In this document: positions 1 through 9,961 of the stretch, in pieces
Numbering within the stretch: the first letter of the stretch is position 1
How the letters are laid out: the number at the start of each line of letters is the position of its first letter
Assembly (NCBI GenBank): GCA_030123545.1
Contig: CP126124.1
Location: 2,604,001-2,668,000 of the forward strand
Direction: 5' to 3'
Length of the DNA stretch: 64,000 bases
From: Burkholderiaceae bacterium
GTDB taxonomy: Bacteria > Pseudomonadota > Gammaproteobacteria > Burkholderiales > Burkholderiaceae_C
Notes under the pieces: model-generated
What the model saw: the letters and a program-made list of their open reading frames with translations, nothing else
Databases searched by the model: none
What the model was told of the DNA's origin: nothing
Translations under genes and position numbers: made by a program

Positions 1-1797
1 ACGCGACTGCCGGACGGCCGCGAAATCTCCATCCTCGATCTGCCGGGGGCATACAGCCTGAATCCGGCGAGCTCGGACGAGGCGGTGACGCGCGATGTGG
101 TGATGGGCCGGCGCAGCGGAGAACTCGGGCCCGACGGCATCATTGCCGTGGTCGATGCGACCAACCTGCGGATGAACCTGCGGCTGGTGCTGCAACTGCA
201 GCTCCTCGGGCGGCCGATGGTGCTCGCGCTGAACATGATCGACCTGGCGCGCGCACAGGGCCTGCAGATCGACAGCGCGCGGCTGTCGGCCGAGCTCGGC
301 ATCCCGGTGGTGGAGACGGTCGCGGTCAAGGCAAACTGGTTCAGCCACTGGCTGGACCGGGCCCGCACCGACGGCCGCGACGCGCTGCTGCAAGCCGCCC
401 AGACCTGCTTCGCAGCCGCCGATTCAGATGAAAATAGCTCTCAAGCCCACACCCATTCTTCGCTTATAGCTACTGAAAACGTAGCAACACCGGCCTGGAC
501 TCCGGCTGGGCTGCAAGCCCGGGTCAAGCAGATCCTCGCCGTGGCGGTGCCGAACGCGGGCGATGTCAAGCGCTTCAACCACGGCATCGACGCGGTGGTG
601 ATGCACCCGGTCTGGGGCCTGCTGCTGCTCGGGGTCGTGCTGTTCCTGATCTTCCAGGCGGTGTTTTCGTGGGCCAACGCGCCGATGGACCTGATCAGCC
701 AGGTGGTGGCCGCTGCCGGCGACCTGATACGGCAGTCTCTGCCGCCGGGCTTGCTGCAGAGCCTGATCGTCGACGGCGTCGTCGCCGGGGTCGGCAGCGT
801 GCTGGTGTTTCTGCCGCAGATCCTGATCCTGTTCTTCTTCATCCTGCTGCTGGAAGATTCGGGCTACCTGCCGCGCGCGGCGTTTTTGCTCGACAATCTG
901 ATGGGCCGGGTCGGCCTGTCCGGCCGCGCGTTCATTCCGCTGTTGTCGAGCTTTGCCTGCGCCATTCCCGGCATCATGGCGACGCGCACCATTCCGCACT
1001 GGCGCGACCGTCTCGCGACGATCATGATCGCGCCGCTGATGACCTGTTCGGCGCGGCTGCCGCTGTACGCGCTGCTGATCGGCGCGTTCGTGCCGGCGCG
1101 CGCTATCGGCCCGTTCAACCTGCGCGGCATCACGCTGTTCGCGCTCTACGCCGCGGGCGTGCTGTCGGCTTGCGGCGTGGCCTGGGTGGTCAAGCGGCTG
1201 TGGCACAAGAGCGACTACCAGCCGCTGATGCTGGAACTGCCGCCGTACCGGCTGCCGAATCTGCGCAACCTGATGCTGGGCCTGTGGCAGCGCGGCGAGA
1301 TCTTTCTGCGCCGCGTCGGCACCATCATCTTCTCGCTGATGGTGGTGCTGTGGTTCCTGTCGACCTTTCCGGCGCCGCCGGCCGGCGCGACCGGCCCGGC
1401 GATCCAGTACAGCCTGGCCGGCATCGTGGGCCGCGGCCTGGAAGTGCTGTTCGCGCCGATCGGGTTCAACTGGCAGATCTCGATCGCGCTGGTGCCCGGC
1501 ATGGCGGCGCGCGAAGTCGCGGTCGGTGCCTTGGGCACCGTGTATTCGCTCTCGGGCACCGGCGACGCCGCGGCCCAGGCGCTGATGCCGCTGATCGCGC
1601 AGAGCTGGTCGCTGGCGACCGCATTCTCGCTGCTGGCCTGGTACGTGTTCGCGCCGCAATGCATCTCGACGCTCGCGGTGGTGCGGCGCGAAACCAACTC
1701 GTGGCGCTATCCGGCGATCATGGCCGGCTACCTGTTCGCGCTCGCCTATCTCGCCTCGTTCGTGACGTACCGCGTCGCGCTGGCACTCACCTCATGA
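1..1797 (+). CDS. feoB: Ferrous iron transporter FeoB, 5' end outside the window
   Basis: Inner-membrane Fe(II) importer with an N-terminal GTPase domain. The frame is open from base 1, so the start and the P-loop lie upstream. The G3 motif DLPGAYSL is encoded at about 40-63 and the G4-like motif NMID at about 232-243. The gate-type membrane motifs follow: GLSGRAFIPLLSSFACAIPG and MTCSARLPLYAL, then several hydrophobic helices to the C-terminus. Between the G domain and the first membrane helix, about 21 residues are encoded by an AT-rich repeat (427-487) that looks inserted in frame. The stop overlaps the next start as ATGA, so the two genes are translationally coupled. feoA would be expected upstream. 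Confidence 0.95.
   Translation, partial: TRLPDGREISILDLPGAYSLNPASSDEAVTRDVVMGRRSGELGPDGIIAVVDATNLRMNLRLVLQLQLLGRPMVLALNMIDLARAQGLQIDSARLSAELGIPVVETVAVKANWFSHWLDRARTDGRDALLQAAQTCFAAADSDENSSQAHTHSSLIATENVATPAWTPAGLQARVKQILAVAVPNAGDVKRFNHGIDAVVMHPVWGLLLLGVVLFLIFQAVFSWANAPMDLISQVVAAAGDLIRQSLPPGLLQSLIVDGVVAGVGSVLVFLPQILILFFFILLLEDSGYLPRAAFLLDNLMGRVGLSGRAFIPLLSSFACAIPGIMATRTIPHWRDRLATIMIAPLMTCSARLPLYALLIGAFVPARAIGPFNLRGITLFALYAAGVLSACGVAWVVKRLWHKSDYQPLMLELPPYRLPNLRNLMLGLWQRGEIFLRRVGTIIFSLMVVLWFLSTFPAPPAGATGPAIQYSLAGIVGRGLEVLFAPIGFNWQISIALVPGMAAREVAVGALGTVYSLSGTGDAAAQALMPLIAQSWSLATAFSLLAWYVFAPQCISTLAVVRRETNSWRYPAIMAGYLFALAYLASFVTYRVALALTS
427..487 (-). repeat. AT-rich palindromic repeat copy 1, inside feoB
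   Basis: The core is GCTA (469-472), nine bases, then TAGCAA (482-487). On the minus strand this reads TTGCTA-N9-TAGC. The tail runs left as ATAAGCGAAGAATGGG, then GGCTTGAGAGC and ATTTTCATC, ending near 427. It is much more AT-rich than the surrounding feoB and is translated without a stop. The same core spacing recurs at 10429, 14256, 34125, 45799, 54005 and 57111. Confidence 0.6.
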
Positions 1798-2063
1798 CGA
1801 GCGCCCTGCTTCAGTCTCTGCTGGTCTACCTCGTGGTCGCGTGCTGCGCCGCCTATGCGCTGTGGACGCTGTCGCCGGCCCGGCTCAAGCGGTTCGTCGC
1901 GAACGCGCTGATGGCGCGGTCGCAGGCCCTGCGCGCGTCGCGCCGCCTGCAGGCGCTGGCCCGTGACGAAGGCGGTTGCGGCTCCGCCTGCAGCGGCTGC
2001 GCGGACCGGGCGCAGCCCTCGGGCAAGACGCCGCCGAAGGTCCGGATCGTCCGTCGCCGCTGA
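1794..2063 (+). CDS. Small Cys-rich single-span membrane protein following feoB
   Basis: 89 residues. One hydrophobic segment (about 6-26, LQSLLVYLVVACCAAYALW) is followed by a basic region and a short Cys cluster (CGSACSGC, about 61-68), then a basic tail. It starts in an ATGA overlap with feoB, which fixes the start and implies co-translation. The position matches that of FeoC or of FeoB-associated Cys-rich membrane proteins in other lineages. It resembles small DUF6587-type proteins that I recall after feoB in Burkholderiales, but that is from memory. A role in iron transport or its regulation is inferred from position only. Confidence 0.75.
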   Translation: MTSALLQSLLVYLVVACCAAYALWTLSPARLKRFVANALMARSQALRASRRLQALARDEGGCGSACSGCADRAQPSGKTPPKVRIVRRR

Positions 2064-2137
2064 CACCTTCGCGAGACGGCGCCCGGCGGGTCCGAGACCA
2101 CGACCACGCCGCCATCCCGGTCATCGAGTTTTCGGTT

Positions 2138-2156
2138 GCAAATGATATATATTCGT
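2138..2156. promoter_or_regulatory. Candidate Fur box upstream of bfd
   Basis: GCAAATGATATATATTCGT matches 11 of 19 positions of the classical Fur box GATAATGATAATCATTATC. It lies in the only strongly AT-rich stretch between the feoB operon and bfd, about 50 bases before the bfd start. Bfd is a typical Fur target, which supports the call; the match alone is modest. Confidence 0.45.
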
Positions 2157-2201
2157 ATTTATAATCTGTGTCGGAAACCAAGATAACCGGATCCGCCTGC
2201 G

Positions 2202-2417
2202 ATGATCGTCTGCGTCTGCCGCCGTATCTCCGACCGTGAAATCGCCCGCCACGCGCGCGCCGGGTTGAGCTTCGACGAGATCCAGCTCGAGCTCGGCGTG
2301 GCCACCTGCTGCGGCCGATGCGAGAGCTGCGCGCGCGACGTGGTCGACCAATGTTGCATGTCGCAGCCTGTGGCCGCGCTGAACCGCGAAAACGCTGTGC
2401 TCGCCGCCACGGCGTGA
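2202..2417 (+). CDS. bfd: Bacterioferritin-associated ferredoxin
   Basis: 71 residues, the usual size for Bfd. It binds a [2Fe-2S] cluster and delivers electrons to bacterioferritin so that stored iron is released. The cluster ligands are visible as CVC near the N-terminus (residues 4 and 6) and CCGRCESC at about residues 36-43 (BFD-like [2Fe-2S] fold). It stands alone between the feoB pair and the convergent suf operon. The AT-rich, Fur-box-like sequence before it suggests iron-starvation control. Confidence 0.93.
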   Translation: MIVCVCRRISDREIARHARAGLSFDEIQLELGVATCCGRCESCARDVVDQCCMSQPVAALNRENAVLAATA

Positions 2418-2467
2418 GCCGCAGCGCGTAGTGCGCGCGATGCCGGCGCGCCGAATCGCAGTGGAAT

Positions 2468-3025
2468 CTACAGGCCCAGGCTGAGTTCGGCCGCCTCGGA
2501 CATCATCTCGCGCGACCACGGCGGGTCGAACACGATCTCGACCTCGACCTGCTCCACGCGCGGCAGCCGCGACAGCTTCTGCCGCACCTCCTGCGCGATG
2601 CTCTCGCCCATGCCGCAGCCCGGCGCGGTCAGGGTCATCTTGATCGACACCCGCAGACCGCCGTCGCCACCGCCGCCATCTATAGGCAGCACATCGCAGA
2701 CATAGACCAGGCCGAGTTCGACGATGTCGACCGGGATTTCCGGGTCGTAGCAGGTCTTCAGCGTCTCCCAGACCAGCGCACGCACTTCCTCGTCGCTCGC
2801 ATCTTCTGCGAGCGTGGGCGCCACCGGCGGCGTCTTGCCGATCGCGTCGGCATCCTCGCCCTGCAGCCGCACCAGCCGGCCTTCGACGTACAGCGTGAAT
2901 GACGAGCCAAGCGCCTGCGTGACCTCGGCCATCGTGCCCGCCGGCAGTTCGAACCGGCTGCCATCCGGGATCAGTTCGACCTCGACCGGCCGCCGCACCA
3001 GCACGTTCTCGCGATGCCGTCTCAT
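2468..3025 (-). CDS. sufT: Fe-S cluster assembly factor SufT (MIP18/DUF59 family)
   Basis: 185 residues. SufT proteins help maturation or transfer of Fe-S clusters. The C-terminal half is the MIP18 (DUF59) domain: ETLKTCYDPEIPVDIVELGLVY, then KMTLTAPGCGMGESIAQEV with the characteristic Cys, and FDPPWSREMMSEAAEL at the end. The N-terminal 80 residues are a SufT-type leader. The start at 3025 overlaps the sufU stop as ATGA, so it was preferred to longer in-frame starts. Last gene of the suf operon. Confidence 0.9.
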   Translation of the reverse strand: MRRHRENVLVRRPVEVELIPDGSRFELPAGTMAEVTQALGSSFTLYVEGRLVRLQGEDADAIGKTPPVAPTLAEDASDEEVRALVWETLKTCYDPEIPVDIVELGLVYVCDVLPIDGGGGDGGLRVSIKMTLTAPGCGMGESIAQEVRQKLSRLPRVEQVEVEIVFDPPWSREMMSEAAELSLGL

Positions 3026-3513
3026 GGTTGCGCCTTTGCATCGGCCGGGCCGTCCAGTTCGGGCGGCGCGTCGGGGTCGTCCGTGGCAGGCGCTTCGCCC
3101 AACGCATGCGCCAGCGCATGCCAGCCGAGCAACGCGCATTTGATCCGGCTCGGGTAACGCCGCACGGCGGTCAGGCTGACCAGCTTGCCGAGGCCGGCGG
3201 CGTCGCCCTCCTGCTGTCCGGTCAGCACCGAGCGGAAGCGTCGCTGTAGCTCACGCGCCGCCGCGACGCTGCCGCCGCGCACCGCTTCGGTCATCATCGA
3301 CGCCGACGCAATGCAGATCGCGCAGCCCTGGCCGTGAAAGCGGATGTCGGCGATCCGGTCGTGATCGACCTGCAGCTGAACATCGATGTCGTCGCCGCAC
3401 TGCGGATTGCGGCCGCGAGCCTCGTGCGTGCAACTCGCAAGCATGCCGAAGTTGCGCGGCGAGCGCTTGTGCTCGACCACCACTTCCTGGTACAGATCGG
3501 TGTCGGCGGTCAT
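3022..3513 (-). CDS. sufU: SufU-type Fe-S assembly / sulfur transfer protein
   Basis: 163 residues, an IscU-fold protein acting with the SufS desulfurase. The three conserved Cys sites are visible: NPQCGDD (about residue 39), GCAICIASASMM (about residues 63-74) and RIKCALLGWHAL near residue 126. The stretch between the second and third Cys carries the SufU-type insertion, which separates it from true IscU. The gene ends in an ATGA overlap with sufT. About 60 GC-rich bases with repeated GCTTCGCACTGCGG-like sequence separate it from sufS. Confidence 0.9.
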   Translation of the reverse strand: MTADTDLYQEVVVEHKRSPRNFGMLASCTHEARGRNPQCGDDIDVQLQVDHDRIADIRFHGQGCAICIASASMMTEAVRGGSVAAARELQRRFRSVLTGQQEGDAAGLGKLVSLTAVRRYPSRIKCALLGWHALAHALGEAPATDDPDAPPELDGPADAKAQP

Positions 3514-3574
3514 AGGGCAACCTCCGTGCTTCGCACTGCGGTGCGAGCCCCCTTCGGAGCGGCCGGGCGAGGGC

Positions 3575-4828
3575 TCATCGCAGCACCTCGATCGCGCGCG
3601 CGACGCCGGCGAGCAGCCGCTCGACTTCGCCGTGCGTGTTGTAGACCGCGAACGACGCGCGCGTGGTCGGTCCGACGCCCAGATGATCGAGCAGCGGCTG
3701 CGCGCAGTGGTGTCCGGTACGCACCGCGATGCCGGCCTCGTCGAGCAGCGTGCCGATGTCGTGCGGGTGCACGCCGTCGGCGACGAACGAGACGATCGCC
3801 GCGGCGTCGGCCTGCGGCGCCAGCACCCGCACGCCGTCGATCTGTTGCAGGCCGCGCACCGCGTGCTCGCGCAGCGAGCTCAGATGCGCCGACAGTTGCG
3901 CGTGGTCCAGGCTCGCGACGAAATCGGCCGCGGCCGACATGCCGATCGTACCGGCGACATTCGGCGTTCCGCCCTCGAGCCGCGCCGGCAGTTCGGCGAA
4001 GCCGGCCTCGTCGAAGCTGACCCAGTCGACCATGTCGCCGCCGAAGCGCAGCGGCGCCACCCGCTCGAGCAGACTGCGGCGCCCGACCAGCCCTCCCATG
4101 CCCATCGGCCCGTACATCTTGTGCGACGAAAACGCGGCGAAGTCGCAGTTCAGAGTGCTCACATCCAGTGCGCCATGGCCCACGGCCTGCGCCGCGTCCA
4201 GCACGGTGATCGCGCCGGCTTCGGCTGCCATGGCCAGCAGCGCTTCGCACGGCGGGCGATAGCCGCTTGCGTTCGAACACGCGGTGATCGCGAAGACCCG
4301 GGTACGCGAGGACAACAGCCGGCGCAGATCGTCGGTATCGATGCGGCCCTCGGCGTCGGGACGCAGGATGCGCAGCACCCCACCGGCGCGACGCGCCGCC
4401 TGCTGCCAGGGAATCAGGTTCGCGTGGTGCTCGAGCCCGCTGACGATGATTTCATCGCCGGCGCGCAGCAAGGGTTCTCCGGAGATCGACGCCGTCATGC
4501 CTTGCGCGACCATGTTCAGCGCGTCGGTGGTTCCCGAGGTGAAGATCAGCTCGTGCTCGCGGCCGGCGCCGACGAAGCGCTTCACGTTGGCGCGGGCGTT
4601 CTCGAACGCGTCGGTCGCGCGCTGGCTCAGCGTGTGCACGCCGCGGTGGATGTTCGCGCGGTCATGCTGCTCGAACGCATTCATCGCGGCCAGCACGGAC
4701 CGCGGCATCTGCGTCGTCGCGCCGTTGTCCAGGTATGCGAGCGGCACGCCATGCACCAACTGCGACAGCACCGGAAACTGCGCGCCGATTTGCTGCGGGT
4801 CCAGCGTCGGGACGGAAGTCTCGTTCAT
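3575..4828 (-). CDS. sufS: Cysteine desulfurase SufS
   Basis: 417 residues, class II (SufS-type) PLP enzyme that takes sulfur from L-cysteine and passes it as persulfide to SufU. Seen: the N-terminal YLDNGATTQMP motif, TSGTTDALNMVA, the PLP lysine in SSHKMYGPMGMGGL, and the active-site Cys in RTGHHCAQPLLDHLG. Length fits the family. The start at 4828 overlaps the sufD stop as ATGA, so sufD and sufS are translationally coupled. Confidence 0.96.
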   Translation of the reverse strand: MNETSVPTLDPQQIGAQFPVLSQLVHGVPLAYLDNGATTQMPRSVLAAMNAFEQHDRANIHRGVHTLSQRATDAFENARANVKRFVGAGREHELIFTSGTTDALNMVAQGMTASISGEPLLRAGDEIIVSGLEHHANLIPWQQAARRAGGVLRILRPDAEGRIDTDDLRRLLSSRTRVFAITACSNASGYRPPCEALLAMAAEAGAITVLDAAQAVGHGALDVSTLNCDFAAFSSHKMYGPMGMGGLVGRRSLLERVAPLRFGGDMVDWVSFDEAGFAELPARLEGGTPNVAGTIGMSAAADFVASLDHAQLSAHLSSLREHAVRGLQQIDGVRVLAPQADAAAIVSFVADGVHPHDIGTLLDEAGIAVRTGHHCAQPLLDHLGVGPTTRASFAVYNTHGEVERLLAGVARAIEVLR

Positions 4829-6057
4829 GCGGTGCGCTCCTTCGCGTCGGCGGCGAGGTGGGCCGCGACAGCGCCGGACAGCCGCGCGGCGACGCCCAGC
4901 GACTGCAGCAGATCCGGGTCGCCAAGGCTGCGGGCCAGCAGCGCGGCCAGCAGGCCTTCGATGATCAGCGCACGCGCGCTGCGCTCGTCGAGACCGCGCT
5001 GGCGTGCATAGAACAACGCGTCCTCGGGCAGCGAACCCCAGGTCGCGCCGTGCACCGCCTGTACCTGGTCATGACAGATCTCCAGATGCGGGCGCAGCAC
5101 CAGCTTGGGCTGGCCACCGGTCGGGATGCCGCTCAACCGTTGCCGCACCGACGCGTCGGTCGCGCCCGGGGCAATCCGCGTGATCGCGTTGACCACGCCG
5201 CGCGCCCTGCCGCTGGCGAGCATCAGCGCTTCCACATCGCTGTTCGTCGCGACGCCGCCGTGCAGTACCTCAACCTGCTGCTCGAGCGCGCTTCCCGCGG
5301 CAAACAGCGCACCGCCGACTCGCGCCACGGACCGCGCCGCTTGCAGATCGAGCTCGGTGCGCTGCAAGTGGTAGCGCGCTCCGCTGGCGATCAACGCCTG
5401 TTCGTAGCGGGCGCCGCATGCCAGCGACGCGTGCACGCGGTGCGCGACCTGGTCCGCCGGCGCCGGCACGACGACTCTCAAATGCTGCAGTTGCGCGCCC
5501 TCACCCAACCTGACATGAAGCTGTAGGTTCTGCACGACCGCGGTCGCCTGTGCATCGCGCTCGTGGGTTTCCACCAGCATGCAGTGCATGCCCGGCGCGA
5601 CGTCGATCACCAGGGCCGGCGCCTCGAGCGCTGCCCGCGCGCTGCGGCGCAGCGCAAGCCGCACCGATTCGCCCGGCCGCGCCGGCGTGCCGGCCGCACC
5701 GATGCGCAGCCGCAGTCCGCGCCGGCACATCGCCTGATGCGCCCACGCGAAGCAGTCCGCGTCGCCATCGCCGGGGACCGGCGTACCGTCGAACAGCGCA
5801 TTGCGCGCAACCGCCTCGGTCGCATCCAGCCACTCCGCGTCGACGCGGGCCTGCGGCGCCTGGTCCAGGGTTTCGATTTCCCAGCCGTCGGTATCGTCCA
5901 GCCGTGAACCAGCCGCACCACGGGCGACGGCGTCGCCGAGCCAGACGTCGGCACCAGGAGGCGGCAGATGCCGGAAATACTCCGACCTCGGCGCGATCCA
6001 GCCGATCGCAGCCAGGCGCTCGCGCGCCCTCAGCATCTCTGCACTCGCGCTGCTCAT
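4825..6057 (-). CDS. sufD: Fe-S assembly scaffold subunit SufD
   Basis: 410 residues from the start MSSASAEM, chosen because the longer frame only adds an Arg-rich leader that runs into sufC. It forms the SufBC2D scaffold with SufB and the SufC ATPase. The C-terminal beta-helix core is recognisable in HGGVATNSDVEALMLASGRARGVVNAITRIAPGATDASVRQRLSGI followed by LEICHDQVQAVHGATWGSLPEDALFYARQRGL, the usual SufB/SufD C-terminal signature. ATGA overlap with sufS; four bases after sufC. Confidence 0.93.
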   Translation of the reverse strand: MSSASAEMLRARERLAAIGWIAPRSEYFRHLPPPGADVWLGDAVARGAAGSRLDDTDGWEIETLDQAPQARVDAEWLDATEAVARNALFDGTPVPGDGDADCFAWAHQAMCRRGLRLRIGAAGTPARPGESVRLALRRSARAALEAPALVIDVAPGMHCMLVETHERDAQATAVVQNLQLHVRLGEGAQLQHLRVVVPAPADQVAHRVHASLACGARYEQALIASGARYHLQRTELDLQAARSVARVGGALFAAGSALEQQVEVLHGGVATNSDVEALMLASGRARGVVNAITRIAPGATDASVRQRLSGIPTGGQPKLVLRPHLEICHDQVQAVHGATWGSLPEDALFYARQRGLDERSARALIIEGLLAALLARSLGDPDLLQSLGVAARLSGAVAAHLAADAKERTA

Positions 6058-6061
6058 CGGG

Positions 6062-6832
6062 TCAAGCCTCCGTCGCTTCCGCCGCGCGCGCATAGCCGGT
6101 GCGTGCGATCTGCCGCGCCAGGTCCATCCCGCCGGTTTCGCCGATCCGGCCCTGATCCAGCCGGTGCACCGCGTCCGGTTCGAGCAATTCGATCATCTGC
6201 AGGTAGTGCGACACCACGAGGAACGCCATGCCCTGTGCGCGCAGCTTCTGCACCAGGCTCACGACCGCGCGCACGCCGTCAACGTCCAGGCCCGAATCGA
6301 TCTCGTCGAGCATCGCGAGCCGCGGCCGCAGCAAGGCCAGTTGCAGCAGTTCGTTGCGCTTGCGCTCGCCGCCCGAAAACCCGTCGTTCACCGGCCGATT
6401 CAGCATCGCTTCCGGCAGGCCCAGGTCGGCAGCGGCCGTTCGCGCGCTCGATAGAAAATCGAACGCGTCGAGCGGCGTCTCACCGCGCGACTCGCGCACC
6501 GCGTTCAACGCGGTGCGTGCAAACAACGCGTTCTTCACGCCCGGAATGTCCGGCGGTGCCTGAAACGACAGGAATAGCCCAGCCCGGGCCCGCTCCTCCG
6601 GCGCGAGCGCAAGCAGATCCTGCGCGCCGAACCGGGCCTCGCCCGACACCACGCGGTAACGCGGGTGGCCGGCCAGCGCCAGGCCAAGCGTGCTCTTGCC
6701 GCTACCGTTCGCGCCCATCAGCACATGCACGGTGCCGACCGGCACCGCGAGCGACACCGACGCAAGCACATTGCGCTCGCCCACGTCGACACGCAGATCG
6801 CGCACCTGCAGCAGCGGTTCCGTTGACTTCAT
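6062..6832 (-). CDS. sufC: Fe-S assembly ATPase SufC
   Basis: 256-residue ABC-type ATPase that powers the SufBCD scaffold in the cytoplasm; it has no membrane partner. Walker A is GANGSGKSTLG (about residues 39-49). The Q-loop lies in LSFQAPPDIPGV, the signature is FSGGERKRNELLQL, Walker B is LAMLDEIDSGLD, and the switch His is in LVVSHYLQMIE. Length is normal. It sits between sufB and sufD. Confidence 0.97.
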   Translation of the reverse strand: MKSTEPLLQVRDLRVDVGERNVLASVSLAVPVGTVHVLMGANGSGKSTLGLALAGHPRYRVVSGEARFGAQDLLALAPEERARAGLFLSFQAPPDIPGVKNALFARTALNAVRESRGETPLDAFDFLSSARTAAADLGLPEAMLNRPVNDGFSGGERKRNELLQLALLRPRLAMLDEIDSGLDVDGVRAVVSLVQKLRAQGMAFLVVSHYLQMIELLEPDAVHRLDQGRIGETGGMDLARQIARTGYARAAEATEA

Positions 6833-6881
6833 GGTTTTCCTTCTTCGAATCCTTCAGATACTTTCGCCCGCGGCTGCACCA

Positions 6882-8336
<1,455 letters not shown>

Positions 8337-8636
8337 TGATCATCTCCAAATCCGCGGGTGGCGGTCCGACTCCTGTGCAACCCTCAGCGCGAAGGTACCG
8401 CAGAACCCGACCCTGCACGAAGACCATGGTCATCCCCGCCGCTCCAGCGCTGTCGGATGCGGCGCGATGGCCTCGCCGCGGCGGTGCTATTTAAGGTTCA
8501 TATTATATGAACCTTCAAATTTCGCGGCAACGCAGCAATCGATCACCGGCTGCCGGCTGTCGATTTTATCGTCCCGCGGGTCAATCGGCGCCGCTGAGCC
8601 CTGCGGTTCGCCCCGCCGGGCCTGCAGCAGTCATGG
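8337..8636. other. 300-base leader and promoter region of the suf operon
   Basis: No gene is supported here. The suf promoter and palindrome are at 8493-8530, which leaves an unusually long leader of about 158 bases before sufB. A 36-codon minus-strand frame (8433 to 8323) overlaps the sufB start but has no independent support. The rest, towards the 8637 gene, shows no recognisable element. Confidence 0.5.
8493..8530 (-). promoter_or_regulatory. suf operon promoter with overlapping perfect palindrome
   Basis: On the minus strand, -35 TTGCCG (8525-8530) and -10 TATAAT (8502-8507) are separated by exactly 17 bases. The -10 box lies inside a perfect inverted repeat: 11-base arms AAGGTTCATAT and ATATGAACCTT around one T (8493-8515). 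The 11-1-11 layout is that of Rrf2-family operators such as NsrR sites. I infer repression by an Rrf2 regulator (IscR/SufR/NsrR-like) encoded elsewhere. No such gene is in the window. Confidence 0.65.
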
Positions 8637-9041
8637 TCAGAGCCCAAGTGCCGCGAGCCCGGCGCGGGCGATCTGCGCGTCCTCGCTGGACTTCACGCCG
8701 CTGACACCGATCGCCCCAAGGCAGTCGCCGTCCCTGGCGATGACGACCCCGCCTTCGAGCATGCCCTGCAACGGCACGCTCAGGAACGCCGCTCGCCCGC
8801 CATTGATCATGTCCTCGTAGCTCTTGCTGTCGCGCCGGCCCAGAGCTGCGGTCCGGGCCTTTCCCGGCGCGATCAGCGCGGTCATCGGCGCCGCCCCGTC
8901 CAGGCGCTGCAGCCACAGCAGATGCCCGCCATCGTCGACCACGGCAATCGAAACGGCCCAGTGATTGCGCAGCGCCTCGGCCTCGGCAGCGGCGGCGATC
9001 TTCTTGATATCGACGAGTTCCAATACGGGCTTGTTCTTCAT
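8637..9041 (-). CDS. GlcG/HbpS-like small protein
   Basis: 134 residues of the GlcG/HbpS fold (heme- or cofactor-binding, function often unknown). Seen: the N-terminal helix DIKKIAAAAEAEALRN, then the core VSIAVVDDGGHLLWLQRLDGA and the second half GGVVIARDGDCLGAIGVSGVKSSEDAQIARAGLAAL, which are the diagnostic segments. The start at 9041 (MKNKPVLEL) fits family alignments better than the longer frame. It has no obvious operon partner; suf lies downstream on the same strand but has its own promoter. Confidence 0.82.
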   Translation of the reverse strand: MKNKPVLELVDIKKIAAAAEAEALRNHWAVSIAVVDDGGHLLWLQRLDGAAPMTALIAPGKARTAALGRRDSKSYEDMINGGRAAFLSVPLQGMLEGGVVIARDGDCLGAIGVSGVKSSEDAQIARAGLAALGL

Positions 9042-9236
9042 GATCAGTTGGCTGAATTCACGAGCCTTCGAGCATAACCGGACCGATGGCCGACCCGTGG
9101 CGGCCACCGGCGCGGCGCCGCTTCCAGTATCCTTACAGTACGTAGGGAGCGAACGGCGCGCGGCTGCGGCCGGCCGCTTGAATCGCCCTAGAATGACCGC
9201 ATATTGGCGTTGTCACGTCCATAAGGAGTCGTCACC

Positions 9237-9941
9237 ATGACAGAACCAGTGCAAGTCATCCAGCCGGGCGCAGCTGGCTACGGTTATGCCTTGTCGCAGG
9301 AGCAGCGCCACCGGGTGATGCGCAACACCTACTGGCTGCTGGCGCTGAGCCTGATCCCGACCGTGCTCGGCGCATGGCTCGGCGTGGCCACCGGCATCAC
9401 CCGCTCGCTGCACGGCGGCGTTGGCCTGGTGGTGTTCCTCGGCGGCGCGTTCGGCCTGATGTTCGCGGTCGAGCGCACGAAGAATTCCGCGGCTGGCGTT
9501 CCGGTGTTGCTGGCATTCACGTTCTTCATGGGGCTGATGCTGTCGCGGCTGATCGCCGTGATCCTGGGCTTCAAGAATGGCCCGGAACTGATCATGACCG
9601 CGTTCGGCGGCACCGCAGGCGTGTTTTTCGTGATGGCGAGCCTGTCCACCGTCATCAAGCGGGACCTGTCCGGCCTGGGCCAGTGGCTGTTCGTCGGCGT
9701 GATCGTGCTGCTGATCGGCAGCGTGATCAACATCTTCGTCGGCTCGGCGGCCGGCATGATGGCGATCTCGGTCGCCGCGATCGCGATCTTCAGCGTCTAC
9801 ATGCTGTTCGACCTGAAACGCATCGTCGACGGCGGCGAGACCAATTACATCAGCGCGACGCTGGCGCTGTACCTGGATCTGTTCAACGTGTTCCAGAGCC
9901 TGCTGGCGCTGCTCGGCATCTTCGGCGGCCAGAACGACTGA
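9237..9941 (+). CDS. Bax inhibitor-1 / YccA family membrane protein
   Basis: 234 residues with seven predicted membrane helices, typical of the BI-1/YccA family of inner-membrane proteins. In E. coli, YccA modulates FtsH; other members act as Ca2+ leak channels. The start is supported by AAGGAG eight to nine bases upstream. The C-terminal YLDLFNVFQSLLALLGIFGG is the family signature. Single gene followed by a strong terminator. Confidence 0.92.
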   Translation: MTEPVQVIQPGAAGYGYALSQEQRHRVMRNTYWLLALSLIPTVLGAWLGVATGITRSLHGGVGLVVFLGGAFGLMFAVERTKNSAAGVPVLLAFTFFMGLMLSRLIAVILGFKNGPELIMTAFGGTAGVFFVMASLSTVIKRDLSGLGQWLFVGVIVLLIGSVINIFVGSAAGMMAISVAAIAIFSVYMLFDLKRIVDGGETNYISATLALYLDLFNVFQSLLALLGIFGGQND

Positions 9942-9961
9942 CCGGCTCGGCCGGGATTCGC

